Shown here: one piece after another, positions 1 to 8,681 of the stretch
How the letters are laid out: each line of letters starts with the position of its first letter
Position numbering within the stretch: position 1 is the first letter of the stretch
Assembly (NCBI GenBank): GCA_964571295.1
Contig: CAZNAO010000003.1
Span: 1-60,999 of the forward strand
Source of the DNA: UBA922 sp964571295
GTDB taxonomy: Bacteria; Patescibacteriota; Patescibacteriia; Magasanikbacterales; UBA922
Direction: 5' to 3'
Length of the DNA stretch: 60,999 nt
Made by a program: the position numbers and the translations under genes
Notes under the pieces: model-generated
The model's input: the letters and a program-made list of their open reading frames with translations, nothing else
Databases searched by the model: none
What the model was told of the DNA's origin: nothing

Positions 1-815
1 GGCCATCCGTAATTTTTTCCTTTTTCGATAATATTCAATTCATCCGGAGGAATATTGTCGCCGAGGAGATCGCGCCCCATCTCGGTCGCCCAGAGTTTTC
101 CATCAACAGGATTGAGGTCCATAAATACCGAATTGCGAAGTCCGGTCGCATACGGAGTGAGCGTCCAGGTACCTCCCACATTGCGCAATTCCTGAATACT
201 TGCCCGCACGGACGACTCTTCATCGCATACATTGCACGATGACCCGATCGAGACCAATAACTCCTGGTCCGGACCATACGCAAGTGAGCGCGTATAGTGG
301 GAACCGGTACCGGCATTCAAAGTAACAAGCGTAGTCATCTGACCCTCCGTAAATGTGGTTGGTTCGCCAGTCTCCGTATTATAGGTGATATCGACTGAAG
401 AAATACGGTCTTCTTCTGCGATATAGAGACGATTGGGATTCGCACTATCAAAAAGCAGTCCGTGCGGATTATCAAGGCCGGTTACAATATCAATCATCCT
501 GCTCGCCTGCCCGTTCTCGGTCATGATAACCGAAATCTTTCCTTCCTTAGGACGCGAGACCCAAAAATTGCTATAGCGATCATAGAGAAGCACGCGCGCA
601 CCGGACAGATCACTCGCAAAAACCTCGATCGAAAATCCGGAAGGTGCATGCAGCGGGCTTGGGCTGTCCGGTTGATTCACCAGGTCTTCAATCGGATACG
701 GTGGATTGAAAAACGCAGGACCAGCACCACGGAGATGTGCATAATAAAAATATCCGGCATATGCGCTGATTCCCAACGCAAGTATGAGAGGGATAATAAT
801 GAGGCTTTTTTTCAT
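1..815 (-). CDS. PQQ-type glucose/sorbosone dehydrogenase-like beta-propeller protein, 3' part missing
   Basis: The reading frame is open from the ATG at 815 to the window edge, giving 271 codons without a stop. It starts with a hydrophobic segment (about residues 4-24) that is a signal peptide or membrane anchor. The repeated blades typical of the GSDH/sorbosone dehydrogenase fold follow: a GLDNPHGLLF stretch, NRLYIAEEDRI, SLAYGPDQELLVSIGS, a TGLRNSVFMDL stretch, and the family hallmark NYGWP at the very edge. Members oxidise sugars or sugar derivatives outside the membrane using PQQ, but many homologues in small genomes have no proven substrate or cofactor. A CNVCDEE pair of cysteines lies in the middle. 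The start is 9 nt after the stop of the upstream hydrolase gene, so both are probably one transcript. The frame was easy to miss because it has no stop inside the window. Confidence 0.85.
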   Translation of the reverse strand, partial: MKKSLIIIPLILALGISAYAGYFYYAHLRGAGPAFFNPPYPIEDLVNQPDSPSPLHAPSGFSIEVFASDLSGARVLLYDRYSNFWVSRPKEGKISVIMTENGQASRMIDIVTGLDNPHGLLFDSANPNRLYIAEEDRISSVDITYNTETGEPTTFTEGQMTTLVTLNAGTGSHYTRSLAYGPDQELLVSIGSSCNVCDEESSVRASIQELRNVGGTWTLTPYATGLRNSVFMDLNPVDGKLWATEMGRDLLGDNIPPDELNIIEKGKNYGW

Positions 816-824
816 AAGAGTATA

Positions 825-1586
825 TTACCCGATAAATCGCCGAATTGATCGGCTGATAAAAAATGAAGTTGATAATGATGCGGAAAAATGTCCGCCACGC
901 CGCCGGGCAGTAGAATGGCACGCAAGCTGTTCTACAAAAGCTTCAAGCGCAGGTACTGATACTATCATATCATCTTTTGCATAGATAATAAACAGTTTTT
1001 TAGGATCAAAGTTGTCGACATGCGCACTTGGGTTAAAAAACCCGGCATCATGTCCCAGTCGGTCAAAATCACTATCTCGAAATCGATACGCTTCGCCAAA
1101 TCCTTGACCCAAAAAAGACTTCATCCACTCGAGTGATTCAACAGTATTCCCCAACTCCTGCACCCAATCTACGACAGGAGACAATGCTATTGCGTGATCG
1201 ACTTCAGGATGAAGTGAGGAAAGTAGGGCAACCGTTCCCCCAAAGCTCGCACCTAATACAGTGACATGCTGTACCTTCGGAGTATATACGGCACCATCAT
1301 ATGCGCTTACGAGAGTTTCGGTTTTAACTGCCCGAACGACATCGAGAATATCCTCAGTCGGATCATGATCGAGAAATCTGCCACCGCTCTCCCACGTCCC
1401 GCGATAGCGGGGATGGAATACCCAAAAACCCTTATGTGACCAATATTCAAGTACGCGCCGTTTCGATGGAACGCTGGGCAATCCGTCGCATACGATAATT
1501 GCCCGCTCACCTTTTCCGTTCCGTGGAGGAAGAAATTCACAAATAATGTCAGTCTCAATGCGAGTACGAAGAGTGTACATAGACAA
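825..1586 (-). CDS. alpha/beta hydrolase (dienelactone hydrolase/S9-like)
   Basis: This 253-residue protein has the alpha/beta hydrolase layout. The nucleophile elbow is LGASFGG with Ser114, the acidic residue is Asp205 or Asp206 in IYAKDDM, and the histidine is His233 in GGHFS, so a complete Ser-Asp-His triad can be assigned. The oxyanion region FWVFHPRYRGTWESGG resembles acyl-peptide hydrolases and small esterases. No signal peptide is visible, so it should act in the cytoplasm on an ester, lactone or peptide. The substrate cannot be told from sequence. It precedes the sugar dehydrogenase-like gene by 9 nt on the same strand. Confidence 0.8.
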   Translation of the reverse strand: MSMYTLRTRIETDIICEFLPPRNGKGERAIIVCDGLPSVPSKRRVLEYWSHKGFWVFHPRYRGTWESGGRFLDHDPTEDILDVVRAVKTETLVSAYDGAVYTPKVQHVTVLGASFGGTVALLSSLHPEVDHAIALSPVVDWVQELGNTVESLEWMKSFLGQGFGEAYRFRDSDFDRLGHDAGFFNPSAHVDNFDPKKLFIIYAKDDMIVSVPALEAFVEQLACHSTARRRGGHFSASLSTSFFISRSIRRFIG

Positions 1587-1669
1587 AAAATTCTAAGTTC
1601 AAAGCTCTAAATTCAAACCCTTTAACCATTTTAACATGTTATGTAAGCTTTAAAATTTGAACACGTAAC

Positions 1670-2431
1670 TTAAGTTCTGAGTCTCCATCCGATCGAAAAC
1701 AGTCTCCAGACCAACGCGCCGAAGACAACGATAAGTCCTACAATCACAAACCAGCCGATCACGGCACTTCCCTCACGAATACCTACCATGGCATAGCGGA
1801 GTCCGTCGACAAAATAGAAAAACGGATTGAATTTCACCAAGACCTGCACGCGTTCAGGAAGCATGGTGATCGAATTGAATACCCCGCCAAGGAACGTCAG
1901 GGGCGTGATGATAAACACATTTAGTACTGAAAGCTGTTCGAAATTTTGTGCCCAGAGCGCGACCAATAATCCGAGGAGTGAAAAAATAATCGCGACCGCA
2001 ATCGTGTAGAGTAAAAACAATCCGAGATGCGTAATAGTCGCGGCACTAAACACAAGCGCGATCACGTACACGCCAAACCCGACGATTACTCCCCGAGCCA
2101 CTCCCCCGATCACATAACCGAGAATCATTTCAAAATGTGACAAAGGCGCCACGAGAATTTCTTCGACATGTTTTGCGAAACGCTGAAAATAGAGCGATGA
2201 CGACGTCTGTGCAAATGACGAGCCGATCAGATTGAGCATGAGGATTCCCGGCAATACGAAATCGATATACGTAACCCCCGCAATCGTATCGATCCTGCTT
2301 CCGACCACGACACCGAAGATCAGGATATAGAGAAGCGCATTGATCCACGGGCTGAGCAGGGTCTGGATATACACCCGAAATGCGCGCTGGATCTCGCGCT
2401 CGACAAATGTTTTGAGTCCGATAGTATTCAT
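1670..2431 (-). CDS. ABC-2 type permease (YadH-like)
   Basis: The 253-residue protein has about six hydrophobic helices and the ABC2 membrane domain. It resembles E. coli YadH along its length: an N-terminal amphipathic EREIQRAFRVYIQT segment, the GVVVGSRI loop, VLPGILMLNLIGSSFAQ, and EEILVAPLSHFEMILGYVIGG. It should form a homodimeric export channel driven by the ATPase encoded 11 nt upstream. Substrates of this family include drugs, glycans and lipids. None can be assigned here. Confidence 0.88.
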   Translation of the reverse strand: MNTIGLKTFVEREIQRAFRVYIQTLLSPWINALLYILIFGVVVGSRIDTIAGVTYIDFVLPGILMLNLIGSSFAQTSSSLYFQRFAKHVEEILVAPLSHFEMILGYVIGGVARGVIVGFGVYVIALVFSAATITHLGLFLLYTIAVAIIFSLLGLLVALWAQNFEQLSVLNVFIITPLTFLGGVFNSITMLPERVQVLVKFNPFFYFVDGLRYAMVGIREGSAVIGWFVIVGLIVVFGALVWRLFSIGWRLRT

Positions 2432-2442
2432 AAAAAGTAGTA

Positions 2443-3165
2443 TTATTTCTTCTGTGCGGTAAGCGAAAGGAATTTCGCTTCAAGCGAGCTTCCATCTTTC
2501 ACGAATTCGGATTTCGGAGCGTCGGCAATGAGTTTTCCTCCATCGATAATCGCAATGCGCTGACAGAGTTCTTCGACTTCCTCCAGATAATGCGAGGTAA
2601 ACATGATCGTCTTCCCCGCCCCATTGATTTCTTTCAGGTATTTCCAGAGCTCAAGCCGAAGTTCCACATCGACCCCGGCTGTGGGCTCGTCAAGGATCAG
2701 GAGTTTCGGATCGTGGATCATGGCACGCGCAAGCATGACGCGTCGTTTGAGCCCTCCGGAAAGTTGTCCGAATGGCTTGTCTTTGTGCTGGCCAAGATCA
2801 AGGATACGGAACAATTCTGCCATGCGATGTTTCCGGTCAACGGAATTCATTCCGTAATACCCGCCCACAAACCACAATATTTTTTCAGCTGGAGCGAAAA
2901 TGTCGACATTGAATTCCTGGGGGCACAGTCCGACAAGCATGCGCGCAGCCCGGTATTCTTTTTCCACGTCCTTGTCAAAAACCTTGATGGTACCCTCGGT
3001 AATTCGCCCGATTCCGGTGATCGCGCTGATCGTAGTGGTTTTCCCTGCCCCGTTTTTTCCCAAAAAACCAAAAAATTCACCCGGCTCGACAGTAAGTGAC
3101 AGATGATCAACGGCAGTCTTCTGTTCGTATTTTTTGGTGAAATTCACGATTTCTAATGCATGCAT
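2443..3165 (-). CDS. ABC-2 exporter ATP-binding protein (YadG-like)
   Basis: This 240-residue ATPase carries a Walker A motif (GKNGAGKTT, about residue 36), a Q-loop (GLCPQEFN), the signature LSGGLKRRV, Walker B (LLILDEPTAGVD) and the H-loop His in TSHYLEE, so it should be catalytically competent. It pairs with the downstream YadH-like permease. The gene starts two bases from a 100-nt run of N, so the promoter and possibly a longer N-terminus are hidden. The chosen start MHALEIVNF agrees with the usual family N-terminus. Confidence 0.9.
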   Translation of the reverse strand: MHALEIVNFTKKYEQKTAVDHLSLTVEPGEFFGFLGKNGAGKTTTISAITGIGRITEGTIKVFDKDVEKEYRAARMLVGLCPQEFNVDIFAPAEKILWFVGGYYGMNSVDRKHRMAELFRILDLGQHKDKPFGQLSGGLKRRVMLARAMIHDPKLLILDEPTAGVDVELRLELWKYLKEINGAGKTIMFTSHYLEEVEELCQRIAIIDGGKLIADAPKSEFVKDGSSLEAKFLSLTAQKK

Positions 3166-3166
3166 A

Positions 3167-3266
3167 NNNNNNNNNNNNNNNNNNNNNNNNNNNNNNNNNN
3201 NNNNNNNNNNNNNNNNNNNNNNNNNNNNNNNNNNNNNNNNNNNNNNNNNNNNNNNNNNNNNNNNNN
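3167..3266. other. scaffold gap of 100 unknown bases
   Basis: Exactly 100 N separate the YadG-like gene from the DoxX-like gene. The round length suggests a placeholder gap, so the true distance is unknown. Confidence 0.98.
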
Positions 3267-3286
3267 ACTTTTTGGAAGAGTAGTGT

Positions 3287-3292
3287 TATACT
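3287..3292 (+). promoter_or_regulatory. -10 element TATACT of the DoxX-like gene
   Basis: A TATACT hexamer lies about 30 nt before the start codon at 3323. The expected -35 position falls on the edge of the N gap, so only half of the promoter can be judged. Confidence 0.5.
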
Positions 3293-3322
3293 AAATACAA
3301 GCATCATTTTTAATGTCTTTCT

Positions 3323-3679
3323 ATGCCAAAAACAGCATCTCTCTTCCTGCGGATCGGCCTTGCCGGAGCATTTGCCTACGCGACTGTTTCATCGTTCCTC
3401 TATCCGGAAATCTGGGCAGGATTTATCCCGCTCTGGATCACGAATATCGTGCCCGCATCTGTCCTCCTCCCTATTCATGCAACGGTTGAAGGAATTTTGG
3501 CACTGTGGCTACTATCCGGAAAATATACCTACTGGGCGGCACTTCTTGCGGTCGTCATGCTTACGGCAGTAGTTATCGCGAATATCCAGGCGTATGACAT
3601 CGTATTTAGGGATATCGCGCTCATATTTGCGGCACTCGGACTCGCAGCACTACATAAGGAATCGAAGACAATCGCATAA
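3323..3679 (+). CDS. DoxX-like small membrane protein
   Basis: This 118-residue protein has four predicted membrane helices (about residues 7-25, 42-65, 70-88 and 93-110). It matches the DoxX-like four-helix arrangement, with the WAGFIPLWI loop and a central HATVEGILALWLL helix. DoxX-type proteins act in membrane redox or quinone-linked reactions in some bacteria, but most have no known role. It is monocistronic on the plus strand and ends in a bidirectional terminator shared with the convergent hydrolase gene. It is one of three DoxX-type proteins in the window, and the three are not close copies. Confidence 0.7.
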   Translation: MPKTASLFLRIGLAGAFAYATVSSFLYPEIWAGFIPLWITNIVPASVLLPIHATVEGILALWLLSGKYTYWAALLAVVMLTAVVIANIQAYDIVFRDIALIFAALGLAALHKESKTIA

Positions 3680-3692
3680 CATAGTACGATAA

Positions 3693-3722
3693 AAAAATTG
3701 AATAGCGCGCTATTCAATTTTT
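3693..3722. terminator. bidirectional terminator between convergent genes
   Basis: A perfect 30-nt palindrome (15-bp arms, GC core AGCGCGCT) is flanked by A and T runs. It can end transcription of both the DoxX-like gene (+) and the amidotransferase-like gene (-). Confidence 0.8.
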
Positions 3723-3739
3723 GATTTTGTCAGACTTTT

Positions 3740-4465
3740 TCAACCCCGCACTACCGCGCGAATAAGGGCCTGTGAATTCACATCGCTCCGATATGAATAT
3801 TCGGGATGCCATTGCACTCCCGAGATTGCGAGACTCTCGTGTTCCAGCGCTTCTATGATCCCGTCAGTGCTTCGTGCCGCGATCTTCAATCCCTGGCCCA
3901 ATTGTCGAACACACTGGTTGTGAAGCGAATTGACTGAAATATGCGTAGTATCCGGGTAGATGCGGGATAAAAACGAGTCGGGTTCGATTGCGATATCATG
4001 CGACATCTTTTCTTTCTCATGATCAGATTCGCGATGCAGAAGCGTACCGATATTTTCATAACCGGAATGAAGATTCTGATAGAGCGATCCTCCGAAAAAT
4101 ACATTGATGAGCTGCATTCCCCGACAAATTCCAAACACCGGTTTTTCCAATGAAACTGCAGCCTGAAGCAGTCCGAATTCGATTTCGTCCCGATATTGAT
4201 AGGACTGTACGGTATCGTACTTCACTTCTTCACCATAATATTTGGTATTGATATCCCCGCCTCCGGTAAATACCACCATATCGACCATCGCGACCATCTC
4301 ACACAGCTCTTCCTTGGAAAATTGAAGTGCGGGAACGACAACAACAAGTGCCCCTTCATGATGAAATGGGTACACTTTGTAATCATGTACCACAAGCGAG
4401 GGAAACCCGAAAAAACGATCGGTTTCCGATTCATTATGATGTGACGTAAGTAATATTCGTTTCAT
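3740..4465 (-). CDS. class I glutamine amidotransferase, peptidase C26 (gamma-glutamyl-GABA hydrolase-like)
   Basis: The protein is 241 residues from the chosen start. A longer frame begins seven codons earlier at 4486, but the ATG at 4465 has GGAG nine bases upstream and gives the natural start MKRILLTSHH. The catalytic triad of the class I amidotransferase fold is visible: the nucleophile Cys114 in GICRGMQ, His220 and Glu222 in QWHPEY. The TGGGD motif (about residues 67-71) is typical of PuuD/peptidase C26 proteins that hydrolyse gamma-glutamyl bonds. It stands alone between two terminators, so context gives no pathway. Confidence 0.85.
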   Translation of the reverse strand: MKRILLTSHHNESETDRFFGFPSLVVHDYKVYPFHHEGALVVVVPALQFSKEELCEMVAMVDMVVFTGGGDINTKYYGEEVKYDTVQSYQYRDEIEFGLLQAAVSLEKPVFGICRGMQLINVFFGGSLYQNLHSGYENIGTLLHRESDHEKEKMSHDIAIEPDSFLSRIYPDTTHISVNSLHNQCVRQLGQGLKIAARSTDGIIEALEHESLAISGVQWHPEYSYRSDVNSQALIRAVVRG

Positions 4466-4530
4466 AAAGTCTGACTCCGGAATCAATAAAGTTGAAAAAG
4501 AATACCATCGTGGAGCAAAGTTGTCAATTA

Positions 4531-4556
4531 AAAAACAGCTCTACAGAGCTGTTTTT
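4531..4556 (-). terminator. terminator of the ABC exporter operon
   Basis: Arms AAAACAGCTCT and AGAGCTGTTTT enclose a 3-nt loop and are followed on the minus strand by a T run. It lies 60 nt after the stop of the last exporter gene. Confidence 0.8.
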
Positions 4557-4617
4557 AGTATACAGTTAGTATAGCATCAGATAACAAAACCATCGTAGAG
4601 ATGCGCACACTACGTCT

Positions 4618-6381
4618 CTATGATTTGCGATTCCCTTTCATGAGCATCTGAACCGCATGGTCAAACGATCCTGCGGTCACGATTTCACCTGAATTGACGA
4701 AGAATATCTCATCCGCATTTTCGATGGTATTCAGCCGGTGAGCGATGATGACTTTGGTCGTGGTCGAAGGGAGTTTTTTGAGGATATTCTCCAATATCTG
4801 TTCGGTCACCGTATCGATATTTGCCGTCGCCTCGTCAAGAATGAGAAGTTCGGGGCGGCGAAGTACTGCACGCACGAATGCGATGATTTGTTTCTGCCCA
4901 AGACTGATCGCGTCACCGGTTCCTGAAATCGAAGTCGAGAGTCCTTCAGGAAAACGTGCGAGCAATTCATCAAGTCCGATTTCTTTCAGGATTTCAAGCA
5001 GTTGTTCTTCTGAATACGATTCGTACTCATGATTTCCATACACGAAATTGTCGCGAAGCGATCCGGCGAATAGGAATGGATCCTGCAAGATAAAACCGAT
5101 TTTTCGCGTACGCTCGCGGTCGGTATATGACCGTATATCTCGTCCTCCGAAATATACAGTTCCCTGGGTAGGGTCATAAAGTCGGGCCATGAGAGATGCG
5201 GTGGTAGTCTTGCCGCCGCCGGTCGGGCCGACCAGCGCATAGGTCTTCCCCGGATGCAGTGCAAAACTGATATCATGCAGTACTTCTTTCCCGCCGGGAT
5301 ACCCGAAATGGACATGGGTGAATTCAAGCAACGCTTCCGAAGTCGAAGTCTCGGGAGAATCAATGACATCTAGATCGCTCCGAAGCGATAGTATGTCAGA
5401 AATCCGGTCCCAGCTCGCAAGCGCCAGCTGGAACTGCGCCCACAGACTCGCGATATGACGCAATGGATCGTAGAATCTGGATACATAGGTAAGGAAACTG
5501 ATGAGAAGACCGAGAGTGAAATTACCCGCAACAATCAAATGAATACCGTAAGCAAGAACGATAAGCTGGGCGATATTCGAAATGAATCCGTATATCGGAG
5601 TCAAAAACATAGTATTCACGATCCCCGCTTCGACGGCAGTCGCATAGTTTTTCTCATTCGCCTCCCTGAACTTCTTCCTGAAAAAATCCCGGCGGTTGAA
5701 CGCAACGATCATCTTGAAATTATGCACGCTCTCCTGGATCTCCGCACTGAGTTCCCCGGTAGTCTGGAGATTGGCAGAATTTTTCCGCTTCACGTAGGCC
5801 GAAATCGCAAGCGTAAAGATAAGGAGTCCGACTGCGGGCAAGAGTGCGGCACCACCCAGTCTGACATTGATGGACAGGACAAAAATCCCGGCGCCGATAA
5901 TCATGAAAAAATTCCCGATGAACTGCATGAGCGCCTGCGAAAAAAACTGGTTGAGTTTGTCCGTATCATTGTTAATGCGTGAGATAAGGTCTCCTGCTTT
6001 ATTCTGATTGAAGAATGCGACCGGCAATTCCTGAAGTTTCAAAAATACGCGATTGCGGAGCGTGAACAAGATACGCTGCCCTATCCCGCCCATGGTTTTG
6101 GTCTGGATGTAGCTTGCGACAAGTGCTACCGCATACATGACTAAGATAATCGCGGAGTAGATCAATACTCCCCGCATATCTCTCACGGCGACAATATATT
6201 TGTCTACCGCGTGCCCGATCAGAAGCGGAACCACGAGATTGATCCCCGAATTGATAATAATTGCAGCAAACGCAATCGTGAGCTGCAACTTTTCCGATAA
6301 AAGCATCGGCAGAAAATCCTTGAGGGATTTCACCTGTGCTTTCTTGTCTTTGGGAGTGGTGGTATTAAGCGTGTAATTCAT
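4618..6381 (-). CDS. heterodimeric ABC exporter, catalytic-site subunit (TM288/LmrD type)
   Basis: This 587-residue half-transporter has six membrane helices (residues about 32-325) and a C-terminal ATPase. Walker A is GPTGGGKT (385-392), the Q-loop LQDP (432-435), Walker B ILLDE-like with catalytic Glu517, and the H-loop His548. The signature is altered to SLGQK (493-497) in place of LSGGQ. That is the pattern of the TM288/BmrD half of heterodimeric exporters, which supplies the full Walker B but a weak signature. Its start overlaps the end of the partner gene by 17 nt, which suggests translational coupling. It probably exports a drug, lipid or peptide. Confidence 0.9.
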   Translation of the reverse strand: MNYTLNTTTPKDKKAQVKSLKDFLPMLLSEKLQLTIAFAAIIINSGINLVVPLLIGHAVDKYIVAVRDMRGVLIYSAIILVMYAVALVASYIQTKTMGGIGQRILFTLRNRVFLKLQELPVAFFNQNKAGDLISRINNDTDKLNQFFSQALMQFIGNFFMIIGAGIFVLSINVRLGGAALLPAVGLLIFTLAISAYVKRKNSANLQTTGELSAEIQESVHNFKMIVAFNRRDFFRKKFREANEKNYATAVEAGIVNTMFLTPIYGFISNIAQLIVLAYGIHLIVAGNFTLGLLISFLTYVSRFYDPLRHIASLWAQFQLALASWDRISDILSLRSDLDVIDSPETSTSEALLEFTHVHFGYPGGKEVLHDISFALHPGKTYALVGPTGGGKTTTASLMARLYDPTQGTVYFGGRDIRSYTDRERTRKIGFILQDPFLFAGSLRDNFVYGNHEYESYSEEQLLEILKEIGLDELLARFPEGLSTSISGTGDAISLGQKQIIAFVRAVLRRPELLILDEATANIDTVTEQILENILKKLPSTTTKVIIAHRLNTIENADEIFFVNSGEIVTAGSFDHAVQMLMKGNRKS

Positions 6382-8140
6382 AGTGGCTGGTACTCTCTTG
6401 AGAATTAAATATCTGCACGTATTCGGGCGAGGATTTCATAAGTTCCTCATGGGTTCCTCGGGCCAATACCTCTCCTTCCATAAGAAGGATGATCTGGTCG
6501 TAGCCCGTAACCGATGCGATTTTCTGCGTGACCGAGATCATAGTGAGGCCAGGATAATTTTTGGCAATGTTTGCAATGATACGCGCCTCAGTCGTACGGT
6601 CGACGCGTGCCGTGAAGTCGTCAAGCAAGAGAATTTTGGGATCAAGCGCTAACGCCCGCGCAAGCATGATTCGCTGTTTTTGTCCGCCGGAGAGCGTTCC
6701 TCCGCGCTCGGACACAATCGTATTCTGTCCCTGAGGCAGGGCATCGATAAAATCGCGCAGTTCCGCGGTTTCGATCGCTTTCTCCAAATTCTCATCGCTT
6801 ACCTGTCCCCCGAACGCGATATTCTGTTTGATGGTCATATTGAAAATAATGCTGTCCTGGAACACGAATCCGATCTGGCGGTGAAGCGATTCCTTATGAT
6901 AGTCGTCAAGCGGACTCCCGTCATACAACACCTTCCCCTCTTGAGGAGAAAATAATCCGATTAGCATATAGAGAAGCTGCGTTTTCCCGGCAGCGGTAGG
7001 ACCAATGATTGCGGTTTTTTCACCCGGCCGTATATGGAATGATGCTTTTTTCAGGACCTGCCGCTCGCCATAGGACACTACGGCGTTCTCGACTTGTATA
7101 TCCCCGGTCAAGTCTGCCATGATGGTTCCTGTTTCTTTTTTTTCTTCCGAAGTGAGCAATGCGGAAACGCGTCCATAGGATGCGGTTGCCTGAGCAATGA
7201 TATTGCTCATGAATCCGAGCACAAAAATTGGGAAAATGAATATCGCCACATAACTGTTGAATGCCGCGAAATCTCCGAGAGTCATGCGGTCACTGATGAC
7301 AAAATGTCCGCCAAGCGCCAAGATAATGAGGCTTCCCATACCTCCGACAAAGGTAACGATCGGGATCAATCCCGCGAACAGCGTGAGAATCTTCATTCCT
7401 ACATCCTTAGCATCGGTATTCGCTTTCTCGAATTTGTCGGTCTCCTTCTTGGTGGAATTCAAGACACGGATCAATGCGGATCCGAGAATGCTTTCATTGA
7501 TTACCCGGTTGAGCCAGTCGATAATCGTACGGCTTTGCAGGAATAAGGCGCGGACCTTCTTCAAAGTCAGAAAAAACGTAATGCCGATAATCGGAATTAT
7601 GGTGAGGACTGCGAGTGCCAGCTTCCAATTGATCGTCATGAGAAATGCCGCTGATCCGAGGATAAGCACAAGTGAAGAAATGATCGAGACAATGGCCTGG
7701 GAAACGAACAGCTTGATCGAATCAATATCACTCGTGAGATTGGTCAGGATCGTACCCGGCGTCACCTGCTCGATATATGCATAGCTCTGGAGTGAAATTT
7801 TTTCTGCGGTCTTCTCCCGGAGATCGCGCGCTACCCGCTCGGACGTATATACCTGTACCACACTCTGAAGTCCGGTAAAGAGAAAAATAAAAAAAGCGGC
7901 GAAGAAAAATTCGACTACGGTCCGGGACAGTTTGAAATTCCCGATCACATAGGCATCAATGCCGTGCGAGATGATCTTCGGCAGCAATAAATTAAGCAGA
8001 TTCGCCGCGACTGCAAGGAGAATGAGTGCGATCACGAATTTTTTATACGGCGCAAGGAGAGCGAAGATATTCGGCCCGCGCTCCGCTTGCCGAACAAGTT
8101 GCTTCGGTAATGGCTGCGGAGTGGTTTTTTCTGATTTCAT
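6365..8140 (-). CDS. heterodimeric ABC exporter, degenerate-site subunit (TM287/LmrC type)
   Basis: The 591-residue partner has six helices (about 35-325) and an ATPase with Walker A GPTAAGKT (380-387) and a canonical LSGGQ signature (483-487). Walker B ends LLLDD (504-508), so the catalytic Glu is Asp, and the H-loop residue is Gln539 in VTQKI in place of His. This is the expected complement of the downstream subunit: one hydrolytic site and one non-hydrolytic site per dimer. It follows the MarR-type regulator gene by 5 nt and belongs to the same operon. Confidence 0.9.
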   Translation of the reverse strand: MKSEKTTPQPLPKQLVRQAERGPNIFALLAPYKKFVIALILLAVAANLLNLLLPKIISHGIDAYVIGNFKLSRTVVEFFFAAFFIFLFTGLQSVVQVYTSERVARDLREKTAEKISLQSYAYIEQVTPGTILTNLTSDIDSIKLFVSQAIVSIISSLVLILGSAAFLMTINWKLALAVLTIIPIIGITFFLTLKKVRALFLQSRTIIDWLNRVINESILGSALIRVLNSTKKETDKFEKANTDAKDVGMKILTLFAGLIPIVTFVGGMGSLIILALGGHFVISDRMTLGDFAAFNSYVAIFIFPIFVLGFMSNIIAQATASYGRVSALLTSEEKKETGTIMADLTGDIQVENAVVSYGERQVLKKASFHIRPGEKTAIIGPTAAGKTQLLYMLIGLFSPQEGKVLYDGSPLDDYHKESLHRQIGFVFQDSIIFNMTIKQNIAFGGQVSDENLEKAIETAELRDFIDALPQGQNTIVSERGGTLSGGQKQRIMLARALALDPKILLLDDFTARVDRTTEARIIANIAKNYPGLTMISVTQKIASVTGYDQIILLMEGEVLARGTHEELMKSSPEYVQIFNSQESTSHYELHA

Positions 8141-8145
8141 AGAAT

Positions 8146-8565
8146 TTATTCTAGATTCTTTCGAATTTTTTCCTGGAGTGTCAGGATGAGTTCAAGCTCG
8201 CGATCGGTAAGTGGTTCAAAAATTTTGGCAAGTGAAGTGGCGTGCGCATTTCTCGCTTCCGCAAGTTTTTCTTTTCCTTTGCCAGTAATCGACAGTTTCA
8301 ATTTCCGCCGGTCAAGTGCATGTTCTACCCGCTCAAGCATGCCGTCCTTCACTAGACTGTCGACAAGTTGCGTCACCGCGGACGACGACATGGAAAAACG
8401 CCCGGCCAAATCTTTGATACTTGATTCGTGGTGAATGGAGACGGCATACAGGATGCCCATCTGTGCCCGGGTCGGAAGATCTTTATGTTCATGTTTCGAA
8501 AATGCCAGCCGCTTGATCGCATGCATGGCATCGATAAACTGGAGGATGCTGTGATGTCTGTCCAT
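8146..8565 (-). CDS. MarR-family transcriptional regulator of the ABC exporter operon
   Basis: This 139-residue winged-helix protein has the MarR order: an N-terminal dimerisation helix, a helix-turn-helix at about residues 50-75 (SIKDLAGRFSMSSSAVTQLVDSL spans it), a wing containing DRRKLKLSITGKG (about 84-96), and a C-terminal dimerisation helix. It is the first gene of an operon with the two exporter subunits, the usual arrangement for a ligand-sensing repressor of a multidrug pump. A perfect inverted repeat just downstream of its -10 box is the likely operator, implying autorepression that is relieved by substrate. Confidence 0.92.
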   Translation of the reverse strand: MDRHHSILQFIDAMHAIKRLAFSKHEHKDLPTRAQMGILYAVSIHHESSIKDLAGRFSMSSSAVTQLVDSLVKDGMLERVEHALDRRKLKLSITGKGKEKLAEARNAHATSLAKIFEPLTDRELELILTLQEKIRKNLE

Positions 8566-8583
8566 AGGACTCTGCTGGATAAT

Positions 8584-8600
8584 TTAAGTAAGATACTTAA
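8584..8600 (-). promoter_or_regulatory. putative MarR operator
   Basis: The sequence TTAAGTA-AGA-TACTTAA is a perfect 7-bp inverted repeat. It starts two bases after the -10 box, covers the expected transcription start, and matches the AT-rich palindromes bound by MarR proteins. Confidence 0.65.
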
Positions 8601-8601
8601 T

Positions 8602-8630
8602 AATATAGCAACTTAATTAAATATTGTCAA
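8602..8630 (-). promoter_or_regulatory. sigma70-type promoter of the marR-ABC operon
   Basis: On the minus strand a consensus TTGACA (8625-8630) and TATATT (8602-8607) are separated by exactly 17 nt. The leader to the ATG is about 30 nt. Confidence 0.8.
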
Positions 8631-8638
8631 TGCAATAA

Positions 8639-8656
8639 AAACGGCTCGAGCCGTTT
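8639..8656 (-). terminator. terminator of the tdk transcript
   Basis: AACGGCTCG/CGAGCCGTT is a perfect palindrome followed on the minus strand by TTTTATT. It separates thymidine kinase from the marR promoter. Confidence 0.75.
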
Positions 8657-8681
8657 GCATATTGTTATATATAATTTAGTA

